A DNA stretch of 64,000 nt. Origin: Symmetrospora coprosmae. Taxonomy: Eukaryota > Basidiomycota > Cystobasidiomycetes > Symmetrosporaceae. A program made the position numbers and the translations under genes. Positions 47,338 to 60,738 of the stretch are shown piece by piece. The notes under the pieces were generated by a model that was not told the DNA's origin, searched no databases, and worked only from the letters and a program-made list of their open reading frames with translations. The stretch is from the NCBI GenBank assembly GCA_008802785.1, contig VUYT01000050.1:18235-82234 (forward strand). Reading direction: 5' to 3'. How positions within the stretch are numbered: the stretch's first letter is position 1; the number at the start of each line of letters is the position of its first letter.

Positions 47338-49147
47338 CTAAGGAGCAGACACGCTACCTCTTCTGGATCTGTTCCCCCCTCCTTGGAGCGTTTTTTGAGC
47401 ATCGTCGAAGCGTCGAATAATGATGTCGCACTTGACAGTCCTGCAGAGCTCCCGTGAGCCTGCTTTGGTGATGTCGTCGAATAGAGATAGCCCAGCTGCC
47501 TGCTCTACAGCGTCAACTGTATGCCATGTGGGACCACTATCAGCCTGTACCCTTGCCCTCGTATAATCAGGACCTTGGCGAGACAGCCTCGACCTCTCAC
47601 CTGACACCTTGAAGGACTCGAAGGGCGTCTCGTCGGGAATGACGGCGTTGGGAAGAACGAAAGCTCCGATACTAGTCTCTTTCAACAAAGGTGTGGACGG
47701 GCTCGCGGGCCGCGCACCGAGAATGACCTTCCTGCAAACATGAGTCAAGCCCGTGAAGTCAGCGCAACAGAATGGCCAGCGAAATTCATCATCAGACGCA
47801 CGCAAAGTGGGTAGGTACTGCTACCGATGGTGTGCCGCCGCTCTGAGCTCCGATCACTTCGTAAGACTGTGGTGAGTTGAGTCAGAATGCGGTTCGCTAC
47901 CAAAGGGAGCAGCCACCGCTTACAACTCTCCATTTCCCGTCTATCTCCTTCCTAGGGAGGTAAAGCGGGACAGTGAACACGTAGACGTCCGAGAATTGGC
48001 CGGTCAGACGACGACAGAAGTCTTCAACGAATGCCCAGTCTTGCAGCAGAAGGGGCGGAGGAGCTTGCCTCAGCACAGCGACTCGCGGCGCGGCCGGCTT
48101 CTTCCTCGATGCTACTGGCTAGACACTTACAGTGTCTGTTGAATCCGTCACCGACTTGCGGTGCAATATTAGTAAGGAGGAAGGTCTCATCGAGGGCGTC
48201 CTGAGGTGTTTAGAGACGAGGTTTTAGTTGTGGTGTCATCGACCAAGTTCTGGCTGGGTTGGTAGTCTACCTGCGACACCTTGGCGTCGGCACTGTCGAG
48301 ATGGAGGCCAGCTCAGTATATGCTTTCGCTCGACCTGTGCACCTGAATATCTCCTTTCTACGTACGCCGGCACCATATGTCCACGGTCGTACCCAGACCG
48401 AAAGTAATCCTGCAGCTTCGCTCGGAACTTGTCAGGCACCCCAACATCTTCCTTGAAAGTGGAGTTAGCCCTGTCCACCGCCGGAACTTGCTGACGCTCC
48501 TCCTGTTGCCGGATGAGCGCCTCTGCGTATGCTGAATTGGGCCCGCTGGCTGCAGAAGGAGGAAGCGGAGCCGTCGGCGTGGGAGTGCGTCGCAGACTGG
48601 CTGCCGTGAGATGCTCTGCGGTCTGGACAGGAGGGCCAGCAGTGTCGAACGAGCGTTAGAGATGTTATGTTTGCCAGAGCTACTGGGCTTCGTCGTGACA
48701 CACCCATGCTGGATGCCGTTTCTGGCGGTCATACGCTGCAACGTAGGCCGTTCTCGTCAGGATGTCCGATATGGGGCCTACGAAGCGAATCAGCTGAATG
48801 TCAGTACCGCATATCAGTGCAGAACACCTTGTAGTAGGCATATGGGCGCCTTTGCCGCGGCCATGTCTGCAGTTGCGGTCTCTTGCGCGCTACATTGCCC
48901 GACGTTCCATAGTGTACCGCTTACCCGGATGACCGTACTTTAGGAGCTCATGTCGGGCGGTAAGCTGCGAGGCTGCTGTGCTCGTGAACGGCACTGCGTC
49001 TGCAGGTGATGTCGAGGCTTGACCGGAAGACGTCGACGGGCCGACATCGCTCCGTTTTGACGAGCCAGTCTGGACAGCTGCGAACGCACCGACGGCGATG
49101 CCGCATGCGAAGAGACCGGCTTGCAGGGCGATGGACATTTCGGGCAA
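47338..49147 (-). CDS. NUC1: mitochondrial endonuclease G-type nuclease
   Basis: A DNA/RNA non-specific nuclease of the beta-beta-alpha-metal family, located in the mitochondrial inner membrane. Exons start MSIALQAGLFACGIAVGAFA, an N-terminal hydrophobic anchor. A Ser/Thr-rich linker, KYGHPG, AYVAAYDRQKRHPAWVC, KFRAKLQDYFRSGYDRGHMV and PA follow; DRGH is the catalytic motif. ETFLLTNIAPQVGDGFNRHY carries the metal-binding Asn, and DVYVFTVPLYLPRKEIDGKW comes next. The end reads ILGARPASPSTPLLKETSIG and VEQAAGLSLFDDITKAGSRE. Introns fall directly after MVPA and NRHY. The start could be 49147 or the methionine at 49138. Confidence 0.93.
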
Positions 49148-49323
49148 ACCTGCACCGAGAGACCTATAAGAAGAGGTCTAACGGACATGCGCGACGGACA
49201 ACCTCCGAAAAGTTTCAGGTACACGCAAACTGGCAGGCGCGTGCAATACTGTTCGCTCGGACTGGACGACATTGCAGTGTACAGTTCTCACGTGTGCATG
49301 ACGGACACTTCTACATTGCATGC

Positions 49324-50847
49324 TCAAGTAGCTGTGCTGTGAATCCCGGCGTCGTGCGCCAAATCGCGATACCGCCCTCTTCGCAAGGGATCGACACGCT
49401 GCAGCATTCGCAAGTAACCAAGGCGCGAAGTGGTCAGTCGCGCGCGCACTTCGCTGTCGGATGCATTGCTAGCGAGCCGCTCCGTGAATACGGCGAGCGA
49501 GTCCAAACACCCTGGAACGGATTGAACGGATCTCAGCGAAGTCGGAGGCAGGGCGGAGTCCCATCTCGGTCGCATGTGCACATACATTTGCTTTCAGTCT
49601 CAAGATCCAACAGCGCCTTGATGGCGTCAACCTCGCGCTCGACGATATCGTCTTTGCCTGCAGAAATGGCGCCGGACGAAGAAGCATCCCCACAGTGTGG
49701 GCCGGACGATGCACAACCAAAGGGATGTGCGAGCGCAGCCCCACTTACTCTGACCAATGAGCCAGCGGTGATAGATCCAGGCACTCTGATCGTCTGGGTC
49801 TGTGTACAATGCCTGCTTGACAAGTTCGAATTCTTTACGTTGAGATGACGGCACGAGACCCCGGTAGTGCATCAGCTCGTGGCACTCGCGCTGTACCGGA
49901 CTTTGCGCGGCTTCTCCGACTCACCTTCGTCGATCCGTTGCCTCCGAGCTGAGCTCGCTGGCGCATGGCCCTGTTCCTGCCACAGAACAGGCAATAATTT
50001 TGAGCGGTAATGCCAGGCCGAGTAGTTGGAAAAGCTCGCCGAGATCTTGGAAGTCGTATATGCTAGCTCCGAGGTGGTTGTTGGATTTGGTCTCTTGCGC
50101 GTGGACCCTTCCGAGAGCGGTCCTGCTTGTCGGATAGAGCGCACGACGTAATGGCGATAGTCCCAGCCGTGAACTGCGCCAGCAAGGCCAACCGAGCCAT
50201 CAATACGTGCACAGATGTCGGCAACCTGCTTTAATACACGTACAGTTTCTGGCATCCTTCTCCAGCAAAGCTTCAACGGTCTTGAGCTCCAACCGCCAAT
50301 CTGGATCTGGCATCGTCTTGAGGACCCACTTCCGGTGCTCCCATACGGCATATTCCTTGGGGTTTCTTCGCAGACATTGGGAAGTCAAGTCAAGATCTTC
50401 TTCGAGCGTGGCTTGAATGGCGGCTGGCTGGCTGTCGAATCGGGGAGACATTCGTCAGGATGATATAGCAACCCGCACTGATATGGCATTCACCTGTCAG
50501 GGAAAAACCCTCTGGTGAGGATGCGACGTCGCGATGCCCAGCCGGTCGGATACTCTGGGTTGGAGAGGAGTATCCTGGTGGTCAAGGCCAAGGTTCCGCC
50601 AGAGTAGTCGCGCCGAGTGAGCTGTAGCATAGTAATACCATGACTGGTGAGGTAGCGCTCGCCGGCATAGTAGGCGTAGGAGCGAATGCCTGCTCACTGC
50701 TTGGGCGAGATCCTGTCGAAGCGCGGTGTACTCTGCAATGCGGGATCGCTCCCTTGCGAGCTTGGCCTGTGCCACATCCTCAGGATCCCGCTGCCCCGGT
50801 CGTTGGCGCTTGACCCCGTGCTGACAATAGACGCGTTTTGGCAGCAT
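49324..50847 (-). CDS. BET4: Rab geranylgeranyltransferase alpha subunit
   Basis: Alpha subunit of type II geranylgeranyltransferase, which prenylates Rab GTPases for membrane attachment. Exons give [88 protein letters not shown] and [17 protein letters not shown]. These are the PFTA repeats (N-P--Y--W--R). The C-terminal segment reads [30 protein letters not shown] and [16 protein letters not shown]. The open start is at 50847, but family members begin M-HGV(K/R)R. An ATG at 50949 followed at once by a GT donor could supply that methionine through a 126-nt intron. Confidence 0.9.
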
Positions 50848-52785
50848 CAGTCTCTAGCCCATCTTATGGACGTGTCCTCTGGTCGGGCCGTCGAAGGACG
50901 CGCTCATCCGGCAGGTATAACGCTGCTGGCGTCCGGAGCTCCCCACCATTGCTACGCCAGATACAGTGAGCGAGTAGACGAAGAGAAACGAAGCGATCTA
51001 GAAGCTCGAAGGACGCTCTAGATGATGCTGTAGCGATGTATACTCGGTTCGTACTCGTATGACGAAGAGGCCACTGCAGAGACACGTGCAAAACGCCCTT
51101 TGCCGCCGCCCCATCAGGGACCCTGGTTGACCCCGCTCATACTGGCAGCTTCGCAGATCGCTGCCGTCTAGTTGACATCTGACAAACTACGAAGTGCACG
51201 CCCCTCTCTCATGTCTCCAGTGAAGGTCCAACGCCGGTTCCGATCAGCGTGGTTCCGCTCAAGTCGGCGCGGACAACCCGCACCCTCACTGACATAGTCT
51301 CGTCAGACGCATTGCCAGACTCACTGCCTGCTCCCAAGGGTCACTTATCTGCGCTTCGTGTAGAGCGACTGCGGGACTGGAATCCAGCCTATGCGCCGCC
51401 TGATCTCGTCCCATCCGATTGACAACGGCAGCCCGCCCGAAAGGCAACGCCAATGCGCGGCATCTACATTCGAACGCTGACTCTTCTGGACGTATCCAAT
51501 GCGACTTCAAGGTGCACAACGCTGCTCCTGTGATCGTCTCTCTGGGATTCTCAGGCGCTCGGGCTTCGACAACACAGATCCCATCTGTAGGCCTGATAAT
51601 GGCGACCCGTCTGAAGGCCTTCTGGGGAAGCTTCGCGACTCTAACCGGGAGACATCGCAGCCAGCTCGAATGAAAAGCTGTCGCAGATTGCATTCATCTG
51701 CGCGGCATGACTTCGCGGCATGCTGAGGGGTCCGCATGCCCCGCTTGTCCGGCCTCTAAGCGTATGATTGCCTTACAGGCTGACGCGGAGACCATACTCA
51801 TGATCAGCCTCCTGCAGGACGTCCCGGCGCGCTTCAGCTCGAATCATCCCTTGCGAGTGCGACCTCTGCTGAGAGACGAGCATTTTCGGAACGATCCTCT
51901 GAATACCGGGCTGCAGGTGGAACATGGAGTCGCCTCTCCGCCCCACATTGGGCCTGACACGACGGAGTGCCAGTCCGGAACTTGGTTTTCGGTTGGCGGG
52001 TTCGCTGAAGCACAAATGCGAAGAGCCCGCTCGAACGAGGTGCGGCCGTGGCCGTCGTCTCGTCAACCGCGCGTCAAGCAGTCAGGCTAATATCGGTACA
52101 GTTGGACGGGAACTGGGTATCTCCATGAGCTCTGGAAGCGACGTACGAGAAGCGCGGCGAGTGCCATGTTGTAGTTATCTCGAGCCTCTAAGGCGCCATA
52201 TCCTCGCGTTCTTGTCTGGAAAAAGTGGTCGCCACCGTCGGGCGGAGACGATCGCCAAGTCCAGCTTGGTGAAGGCGGGAGAGGCTCAAGAAGTGCAACG
52301 TGCACGCAGGGCCGATGCGACTGGTCTGTAGACGAGCTCGGTCTACCTTCTCTTTGCTCTCTCTTCCTCTGTTGTATTTCGACGTCGAGCATTCGCGATG
52401 GTTGGGCCGGTGATTAGTCCGCCCGCCGGCCCGCGCAATCAGCTAGAGGCGAGAATAGGGGCAAGAAGGCGCCATCAACGGGCTTCGCGCGCAGGATGAC
52501 GCGCAGTCAGCAGAAAATCAGCGAGGGACCTGCAGAGATGGAGTCGGGCTGGAAGAGGGCCTGGCTCTCGACTATTTCGAGGCCTCAGCGGATCTACCAT
52601 TCGAACAGTCTTTTGCGGGAAGAACAAGGCGTCTTCATCGGGGTTGGTTGCGAGCTCACCACCTACGAGCCTGCATAACGGAGGAGAACGCAAGGTGCAC
52701 GCCTCTCTCTTTCGCCCCTCTACCTACATCTCACCTATAGAACCGAACCGACATCCTCTGGCCAGCGAACTTCAAGTCTGCAGCC
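50848..52785. other. orphan 1.9-kb intergenic region
   Basis: This is the longest stretch without a recognisable gene inside the window, between BET4 and the sulfate permease. It has many open frames of 60-135 codons on both strands, but none shows a domain, a hydrophobic helix or phase-consistent splicing. A CACGTG E-box lies at about 51083. It may hold a long promoter for the permease, an unrecognised lineage-specific gene, or a non-coding transcript. Confidence 0.5.
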
Positions 52786-55512
52786 ATGTCGTCCGACGCT
52801 TTCAAGTTCGTCGGCGAGAAGATCCTCCGCATCCCCGTCAGCGAGAACAAGGAGAGCTATCAGGATCGAGTAACTCGCGGCGAGAGCATCGCAGAAGCCA
52901 ATCATGCCACATCATACATCGACCGCGAGCCATCTGTCACCGAATGGGTCAGCGAGCACATTCCGACCGGGAAGGATCTGAAGGAGTTCGGCCTGTCCCT
53001 CTTCCCCTTCGTCGACTGGCTGCCTCGCTACAACCTTACCTGGTTCATCGGAGACCTGGTCGCAGGTGTGACTGTTGGATGTGTCGTTGTGCCGCAGAGT
53101 GAGTGCATCTGCGGGGGCCGTATCCCATGCGGGTCGTGGCTGACGCAGCACATCTCCAATGACAGGCATGGCGTACGCCAAGCTGGCCCAGCTGGATCCT
53201 CAATTCGGCCTGTACTCCTCATTCGTCGGCGTCATGCTGTACTGGTGCGTTACTTCGGCTACCTCAGTGTTCCTCTAACCGCTGGTACTGATCCAACGTT
53301 CACAACTGCCTCGCTATCCCCGATGCTTCAACCAATACGTTCTGTTGCACACAGGTTCTTCGCTACCTCCAAGGACATCACCATCGGTCCTGTTGCCGTC
53401 ATGTCCTTGCTGGTCGGTGACATCGTAGATCAGGCAGCTGAAAAGGCCCCAGAATATGCTGGCCACGTCGTGGCATCTGCTCTCGCTGTTATCGTTGGCG
53501 CCATTGTCTTCGGCATCGGTATACTACGCCTCGGATTCATTGTCGACTTCATCCCCCTGCCAGCCATCGCCGCCTTCATGACGGGATCTGCCATCAATAT
53601 CGCCGTTGGCCAGTTCCCAGCGATGATGGGTATCACCGGGTTCAGCACACGAGAGTCCACCTACAAGGTGTTCATCAACATTTTGAAGCACTTGGGCCGT
53701 TCCAACCTGAATGCGGCCATGGGTGTTCCTGCCCTCTTCGCCCTGTATGCGATCCGCGCATTCTGCAACTCGATGGCTCGCAGAAAGCCCCAGCAACAGA
53801 AGATGTGGTTCTTTATCTCGACCCTACGCACGGCCTTCATCATTCTGCTCTTCACCATGGTCAGCTGGCTCGTCAACAAAGATCACAGGAGCAGGCCTCG
53901 CTTCAGTATTCTCAAGGACGTACCGCGGGGCTTCCAGAATATGGCTGTGCCCACAATTCACAGCGACATCATCTCTTCCTTTGCGGGCAACATACCGGTA
54001 GCGTGCATCGTGCTGCTGATCGAGCACATTGCTAGTAAGTCTCTTCGAGCATCACGATCGTGCGTTAGGTCGACTTCTAGCAGCCCGCTGACCAATCGCT
54101 CCTCACAGTCTCCAAGTCTTTCGGTCGTGTGAACAATTACACTATCAACCCCAGCCAAGAGCTCATTGCCATCGGCATCACGAATATGTAAGCGTGTCCG
54201 GTAGCACAAGCATCACTTAGAATTGAACTGACCGAGGCACGGCCTATTTCAGATTCGGGGCCTTCTTCGGCGGCTATCCTGCGACTGGATCGTTCTCGCG
54301 CACCGCCATCAAAGCAAAGGCCGGCGTGCGCACGCCACTTGCTGGCGTCATTACCGGCATCATCGTCCTTCTCGCCATCTATCTCCTCACGGCCGTCTTC
54401 TTCTACATCCCGAATGCATCCCTGGCGGCCGTTATCATCCACGCGGTCGGAGATCTCATTGTCGCCCCGAAGACGCTCTACGGTTTCTGGCGCATCTCGC
54501 CCCTCGAGGTCGTCATCTTCTTTGCCGGTGTTATCGTCACTGTCTTCACCACAATCGAGATTGGCATCTAGTGGGTGTGATAGGTCAAGCCTCCTCATCG
54601 TGAGGAACCGTGCTGACGTCAAAACTCTCGTCTCATTGCAGCACTACCGTCGCCGCCTCGGGTGCCCTGCTTCTCTTCAGGCTGGCGAAGGCCGATGGCC
54701 AGTTCCTTGGTCAGCTCGCCGTACGCCCCATCGACAACACAACCGCCGGTCAGCGCAACGTCTATCTGCCGTTCGACCACACAGACGGCTCGAATCCGGA
54801 AGTGCCCGTGCAGGAGCCAGCACCGGGTGTCTTCATCTTCAGACTCAGCGCCAGCTTGCTCTACCCGAACGCCGTACACGTCACAGATCAATTCACAAAC
54901 TATGTCTTCAGCGTCACGAAGCGCACAGATCCCAAGACATTCGGCAAGCTTGGCGACCGTCCGTGGAATGAGCCGGGACCCAGGAAGATCGATCCGGATG
55001 CAGCTGCCAATGACCACAGGCCGACACTCAAGGCGGTCATTCTCGACTTTTCAGCGGTGCAGAACATCGACGTTTCATCGACACAGGTGCTCGTTGATGT
55101 CCGGAAACAGCTGGACAGGCACGCGGCACCAGAGCACGTCGAATGGCATTTCGTCAACGTGCACAGCCCTTGGACAAAGCGCGCGCTGGTGTCGGCAGGC
55201 TTCGGTCGGGCGCACTCGACTGGTCGGGCTGTCTTCTCCCTCACCGAGGTTGGCGAGAGTCTAGGAGGATTCGGCCATGATCACGACCGATCGGAGGCAA
55301 GGGCCAACAACCCCTCGCGTACTGACGAGGAGGTCGCTGAAGCGGGAGCTGAGAGTGCCGCACGAACGAAAGAGGGAAAGCTCCTCCCTGTTCTCAGCAC
55401 GGACTACACCGCCTTCCACCTTACGATCGACGAGGCTTTGGATTCAGTCTTCCGCTACATCCGGAATGGCTCGCCTGCGGAGTCGCCCGCCAGCAGCGTG
55501 AGAAAGGCATGA
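52786..55512 (+). CDS. SUL1: SulP sulfate permease with STAS domain
   Basis: Plasma-membrane sulfate/proton symporter. Exons begin MSSDAFKFVGEKILRIPVSE. LFPFVDWLPRYNLTWFIGDL and VAGVTVGCVVVPQ lead to SMAYAKLAQLDPQFGLYSSF, the SulP signature. TSKDITIGPVAVMSLLVG, IPLPAIAAFMTGSAINIAVG, SSFAGNIPVACIVLLIEHIA, NPSQELIAIGITN and FGGYPATGSFSRTAIKAKAG follow. The cytosolic STAS domain reads LKAVILDFSAVQNIDVSSTQ and HVEWHFVNVHSPWTKRALVS. The tail is rich in charged residues. The SulP core has the expected 10-14 membrane segments, cut by about five introns. No divergent partner gene shares the 1.9-kb upstream region. Confidence 0.94.
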
Positions 55513-55872
55513 ACCACTCAGTGCCTGGAAGTCCATGGTGGAACGGAAAGGGTTGCAATAGAATATGCTTAAAGTAGATATCGCCTTCATCAGTGTAGCA
55601 GTAATGCAGGAGATTTAGCATGGGTTTGCCGGTCGCAATGCAGCAGAGCGCAGCCTAGCGGCAATTCGCATTCAGTATTGCGCCGCACATTGCCTTCGGG
55701 TCAGCTCTCTTCACAGCCAGGTCGGCTTATCGCTATCGCCAGCTGCAGGTCCGGGCCTTCGGCTTCTCGCCACCGGGGCCTCCCAAGATAGACCAGGAGT
55801 CGGGCAGCTCATGCAGCTCTCCCATCAACCCCGACAGTAGAACCCTGCGATATCGCTGAAGGAGTTTCAAGA
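55513..55872. other. intergenic region between the two permease genes
   Basis: This 360-nt gap lies between plus-strand genes. No exon or repeat is seen. Confidence 0.5.
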
Positions 55873-58195
55873 ATGGGCTTCGACAGCAAGAGTAATGGCG
55901 GCTTTGCCGATGTTACGACTGTCCCCTCGAAGAGCCCGTCTAATCATGTCGCTGTCGGAGAAGCGGGGCACGCCGACGGGAAGGTTTCGCATCTAGGACA
56001 CGAGGTCGAGCTGGAGCGCAATTTCTCCTTCGTCAGCGCAGCATGCATGGCGTTTGCATTGCTCAACAGCTGGACCGCTATGAGCGCTTCGTGAGCTTGC
56101 TGCTGACCCTGACCCGACGGGAAGCTCCTTATCGGAGTGACACTCTCAAGATGTACGGCAAGGAGGCCACAACGACCCATGCTGACTTTTACGTGCCCAT
56201 CTGAAATGTAGTCTGTCGCTCGTACTGCCATCTGGCGGCCCTATCGCCATGGTCTACGGCTTGCTGGTATCGGCTCTCGGTACCTATGCAATGGCACTCT
56301 CCCTTGCAGAGGTGTGTCATGTCTATCCGCTGAGTGGAGGCCAGTATCATTGGGTACGTGCATGCCGACAAGTCTACCCCGGCTGCCACGTTCTCACGCT
56401 GATAGCTCAAACGTACCGGGCTTCCCTTCCTTCTTCATCTTCCCCGCAGGCGTACCTGCTAGCCCCGCCCGGCTACGAACGCGGGCTCGCTTACTTTACG
56501 GGCTGGATGGCTGCAGCAGGTTGGATCTCCGTGGCTGTCAGTAGCTTATGAATTCCTTCAGACCGTTTCTTGGATGCGTCAATTCTCGAGCAGACGCCCG
56601 TACGTCCTGTCTGACCACGACCTCTTATACTCCCCACAAGGCCACAGGCAGTTCCCTCGGTGCCAACTTCGTCATTGGCATCATCTCTTTCTGGCACGAG
56701 TCCTTCACCTCCGAGCGCTACCAAATCTTCTTATTATACCTTGGTTTTACACTAGCCGCTTGGGCTCTCAACCAGTTTGCGGTACGGGCTCTACCGGCAG
56801 TCGACAGAACGGCTTTCCTATGGAGTGTCACCGGAATCATCGTCGTCATCATTACGGTCCTCGCCGTGTCATCTCCCAACTACCAGCCTGCAGAGTTCGT
56901 CTTCACCCGCTGGATCAACGAGACGGGCTGGCCGACCGGCGTGGCCTTCATTCTGGGCCTCCTGCAGAGCACATTTGGCCTGACTGGCTTTGACGCTGTG
57001 ACACATATGGTGGAGGAAATGTGAGTCGGCTTCTGGGCCAAAAGTCTTGCGCAAGGCTGAAAGGTTTGCGTGATGTACGACCTCACCGCCCTCTCGGCAG
57101 GCCGAATCCGAGCTTCAACGCCCCACGCGTTATGATTTTGGCAATCACACTAGGCTCTTTGACATCCTGGATCTTCGTCATAGTCCTGCTCTTCGTCATG
57201 ACGGACATCGACGGCGTCATCTCCTCTGCAGCGGGCCCGCTGCTCACCATCTACTATCAGGCATCGACTTCGCGGGCAGGAGCGACGTGTTTGCGTGAGT
57301 AGTTGCTCATGGGTCTGCTCATGAGAGCCTTACTGAATCAACCCATGCGATAGTACTCTTCAATGTGTAAGCACTAAGTGATCCTTCCTTGCAGAAGGTC
57401 ACAATAGCTGATGCGCAGCTGTCTCGTACAGGCTTGCCATGTTCTTTGCGACACAGGGTCTGTTGATGATAGCCTCCCGAGTTTGCTTTTCGCTGGCTCG
57501 AGATCGCCTCTTCGGTCCGACGAGCAGGCCGCTTTCTCGAGTATCGCCAACGTGGAAGGTGCCCACATGGGCGCTTGCATTCGCCGCTTGCTGGAGTAAG
57601 CGCCGCCTGAATTTCATGCTCATGCACCGGGCAACGCGAGCATTTGCTAATGCGATTGCCTTGGCTCCGACGCAAAGTCGTGATTTTTGGCCTCATCTTT
57701 CTTGGGTCATCCGTCGCCCTGAACGCCATCCTCTCAGCGAGCGTCGTCTTCCTGCAGATCTCTTATATCGTGCCCATCGCGCTCGTGCTGTTCAGAGGTC
57801 ACAAGGCATTGGAGCCAGAAGGCTTCCCGAAGCGACGGCTAAAGCTTGGCATCTTCAGAGGTTAGCCCCTCCAGTCAAAGCACGATGTTGAATGAGCCAG
57901 GCAACACGCGCGCTGACGTGAATGGCTGCTTGTGTCACACACAGTGCCCATAAACCTGGCCGGGCTCGTCTTCGCCACGGTGACGTCCATCTTCTTCGTC
58001 TTCCCGCCTGCCATTCCCGTCGAGAGTGGAACGTCGATGAATTGGGTGATCGTGTGCGTCTTCGTTGTGCTGCTCATGAGCGGTGTCAACTGGCTGGTGG
58101 ATGGAAAGCGAAACTATCGAGGTCCAGAGAATGTGGAGCTCCTCCTACACAGAGCAGCGCAGGCTGCCGTCATAGCCAACCATCAGGCGAAATAG
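55873..58195 (+). CDS. APC-superfamily amino acid/choline permease (HNM1/UGA4-like)
   Basis: Twelve-helix transporter. Exons encode ELERNFSFVSAACMAFALLN, SWTAMSAS and LSLVLPSGGPIAMVYGLLVS, then AEVCHVYPLSGGQYHW, AYLLAPPGYERGLAYFTGWM and GWISVAV. TWGIPTGVAF-type sequence is replaced by NETGWPTGVAFILGLLQSTF, followed by GLTGFDAVTHMVEEM and PNPSFNAPRVMILAITLGSL. RAGATC, LAMFFATQGLLMIASRVCFS and LARDRLFG come next, and VPINLAGLVFATVTSIFFVF lies near the end. These match the fungal ACT group (choline, GABA, amino acids); the substrate cannot be assigned. A 13-nt internal exon (57354-57366) encodes LLFN. Joins around 56.5-56.6 and 57.6 kb are approximate. Confidence 0.88.
57354..57366 (+). other. 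13-nt coding microexon in the APC permease
   Basis: The bases between GATAG (ending 57353) and the GTAAGC donor (57367) read TACTCTTCAATGT. With the last C of the previous exon and the first G of the next, they give LLFNV, which restores the helix RAGATCLLLFNVLAMFFATQ. Confidence 0.65.
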
Positions 58196-58426
58196 CTTAC
58201 ATTCTGTCACTAGGAGCGTGCTTCACGTCGGCGTCGATCTCTGTAGCCATGGCATCGTGCACAAGCAGTACATAGCGAGCCGTCAGTCCGACTTTTCCGC
58301 GATGGCATCGCCAAGTGGCCTGGTCAAGCGTCCGTTGAGCGGGCAGGACGTTCACCGGGCCTGTGAGACGCCGAAGAAGCTCTTTTTGCATGCATTCGTT
58401 TACTACATCGCTTTTCCATGTCGTTC

Positions 58427-59223
58427 ACGCTTGGCAGGCCATGACTGAGCAGGCAAGCAATGTGAAGAGACAGATTTCAGCCATCGTTCCGGTACCGCAA
58501 GGAGCACTGCGTACTCACTGGCGTTGACAAGGTCTCCGTCATGCTTCTTCAGTGCCTGCACTGCTTTTCCCCTGCTGCACTTGGCCTGGGTCATGACGGT
58601 CTGGATATCGTCGCCATCAAGACCCGTCTCGTCAACGTCTCCCTCTGGCTCGTCCGCTTTAAACCCGCTGCTCTCGCCAACGCCCGCAAATACGTCATTC
58701 GGATCGACACCCTGCTTCTGCTCGCCGGTCACGGCCTGGGTTCCGCTGGAAGAGCCTCCCGCCTTTGCCTGACGAGCCTGCTCCGCCTCCTGGCGTGCCT
58801 GGGCAGCCTGAGCAGCTGCCATGGCCTGAGCGCCAAAGCCGCCTCCATTGGCAGGGTCCTCCACCTTGGCCTGTCGCACAAAGGTAGCGAGCGCATCAGT
58901 ATATGACTGATGCTGGCTGGGGCCATGATCGAGCGAGGAGTCTCACCTCTCCAAAGACGATGTAGCAGTCGCCAGCGCGGTACACCTCGGGTCGGTCGAT
59001 AGCGAGAAGGACCTGCGAGGGAGGGCAGAGGCGTGTCAGTACAAGCAGTAGATAAAACGAGTTTGCTGGCATAACGTACACCTTGGGGTCGGCGCATGAC
59101 GACGCGGTTGATGCCCTCGACCTTCTTGAGGCCGAGTTTGGCGAGCGACTGACGGCTCTTCTTCTCGAGCCGGGGCAGGAGCTTGCCCTGCTCAGTGTTG
59201 ATGATAGTGTCGGTGTCTGTCAT
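58427..59223 (-). CDS. EGD2: nascent polypeptide-associated complex subunit alpha
   Basis: Binds nascent chains at the ribosome exit as a heterodimer with NAC beta. Exons read MTDTDTIINTEQGKLLPRLE, KKSRQSLAKLGLKKVEGINR and VVMRRPQ. VLLAIDRPEVYRAGDCYIVF and GEAKVEDPANGGGFGAQAMA follow. An Ala/Gln-rich linker leads to the C-terminal UBA domain DDIQTVMTQAKCSRGKAVQA and LKKHDGDLVNAIMACQA. The NAC core and UBA are complete. The last intron splits the Ile codon (GCC A|TC ATG). The start at 59223 is the first methionine of the family similarity, although the frame is open upstream. It is 211 nt from the divergent AMMECR1 gene. Confidence 0.96.
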
Positions 59224-59434
59224 AATGTGAAGGTGGTCTTGCCTTGCAAGTGGATCAGGCGGGATGATGCTATGCGGGAGAAGGACAAACAGGCAGCAGT
59301 GGCCCTGCAGGTCGAGGGAGGGGTTGCGTACGGAGGAGGCCGTCGAGCCGCGCGCGCTCAGACACGGCTTCACCGGTCGGCTCTTGCTGACTGGTACGAC
59401 GCTGAACCCCCTACAACTAAACACCGACTCCGGG

Positions 59435-60399
<965 letters not shown>

Positions 60400-60738
60400 A
60401 GATCATGAGTGCGTCTGTCGTCGTGTCATTGGGAGCTCGAGGTCCTCTACTGTATGCAGGCTGTGCGAAGTAGCCCTGTCAGTTCAAGTTGTAGATGTTG
60501 TCAGTAAGCGTTTCAGTCTCGGCTCGTGCATAGTCCGCATTTGGGCTTGCACGTTGAAGTGTGCCCGTCGCGCGTAAGCTGTCGCTGCCATCCTTTCAGA
60601 GTCACGGACCTTCGCTTCAAGCTGAACCCGTCCTGGCGCCGTTACCTTCAAGGCTTGTCTCCGTCGACAACCGTAACTTCGAAAGCTGCTAAGTTCCCTC
60701 CAACAGCTAGGAGGATACCACTCCTGACCGTGACCGGA
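60400..60738. other. intergenic region upstream of PCP1
   Basis: This 339-nt gap lies between plus-strand genes. A minus-strand open frame covers it but is the shadow of PCP1. Confidence 0.5.
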
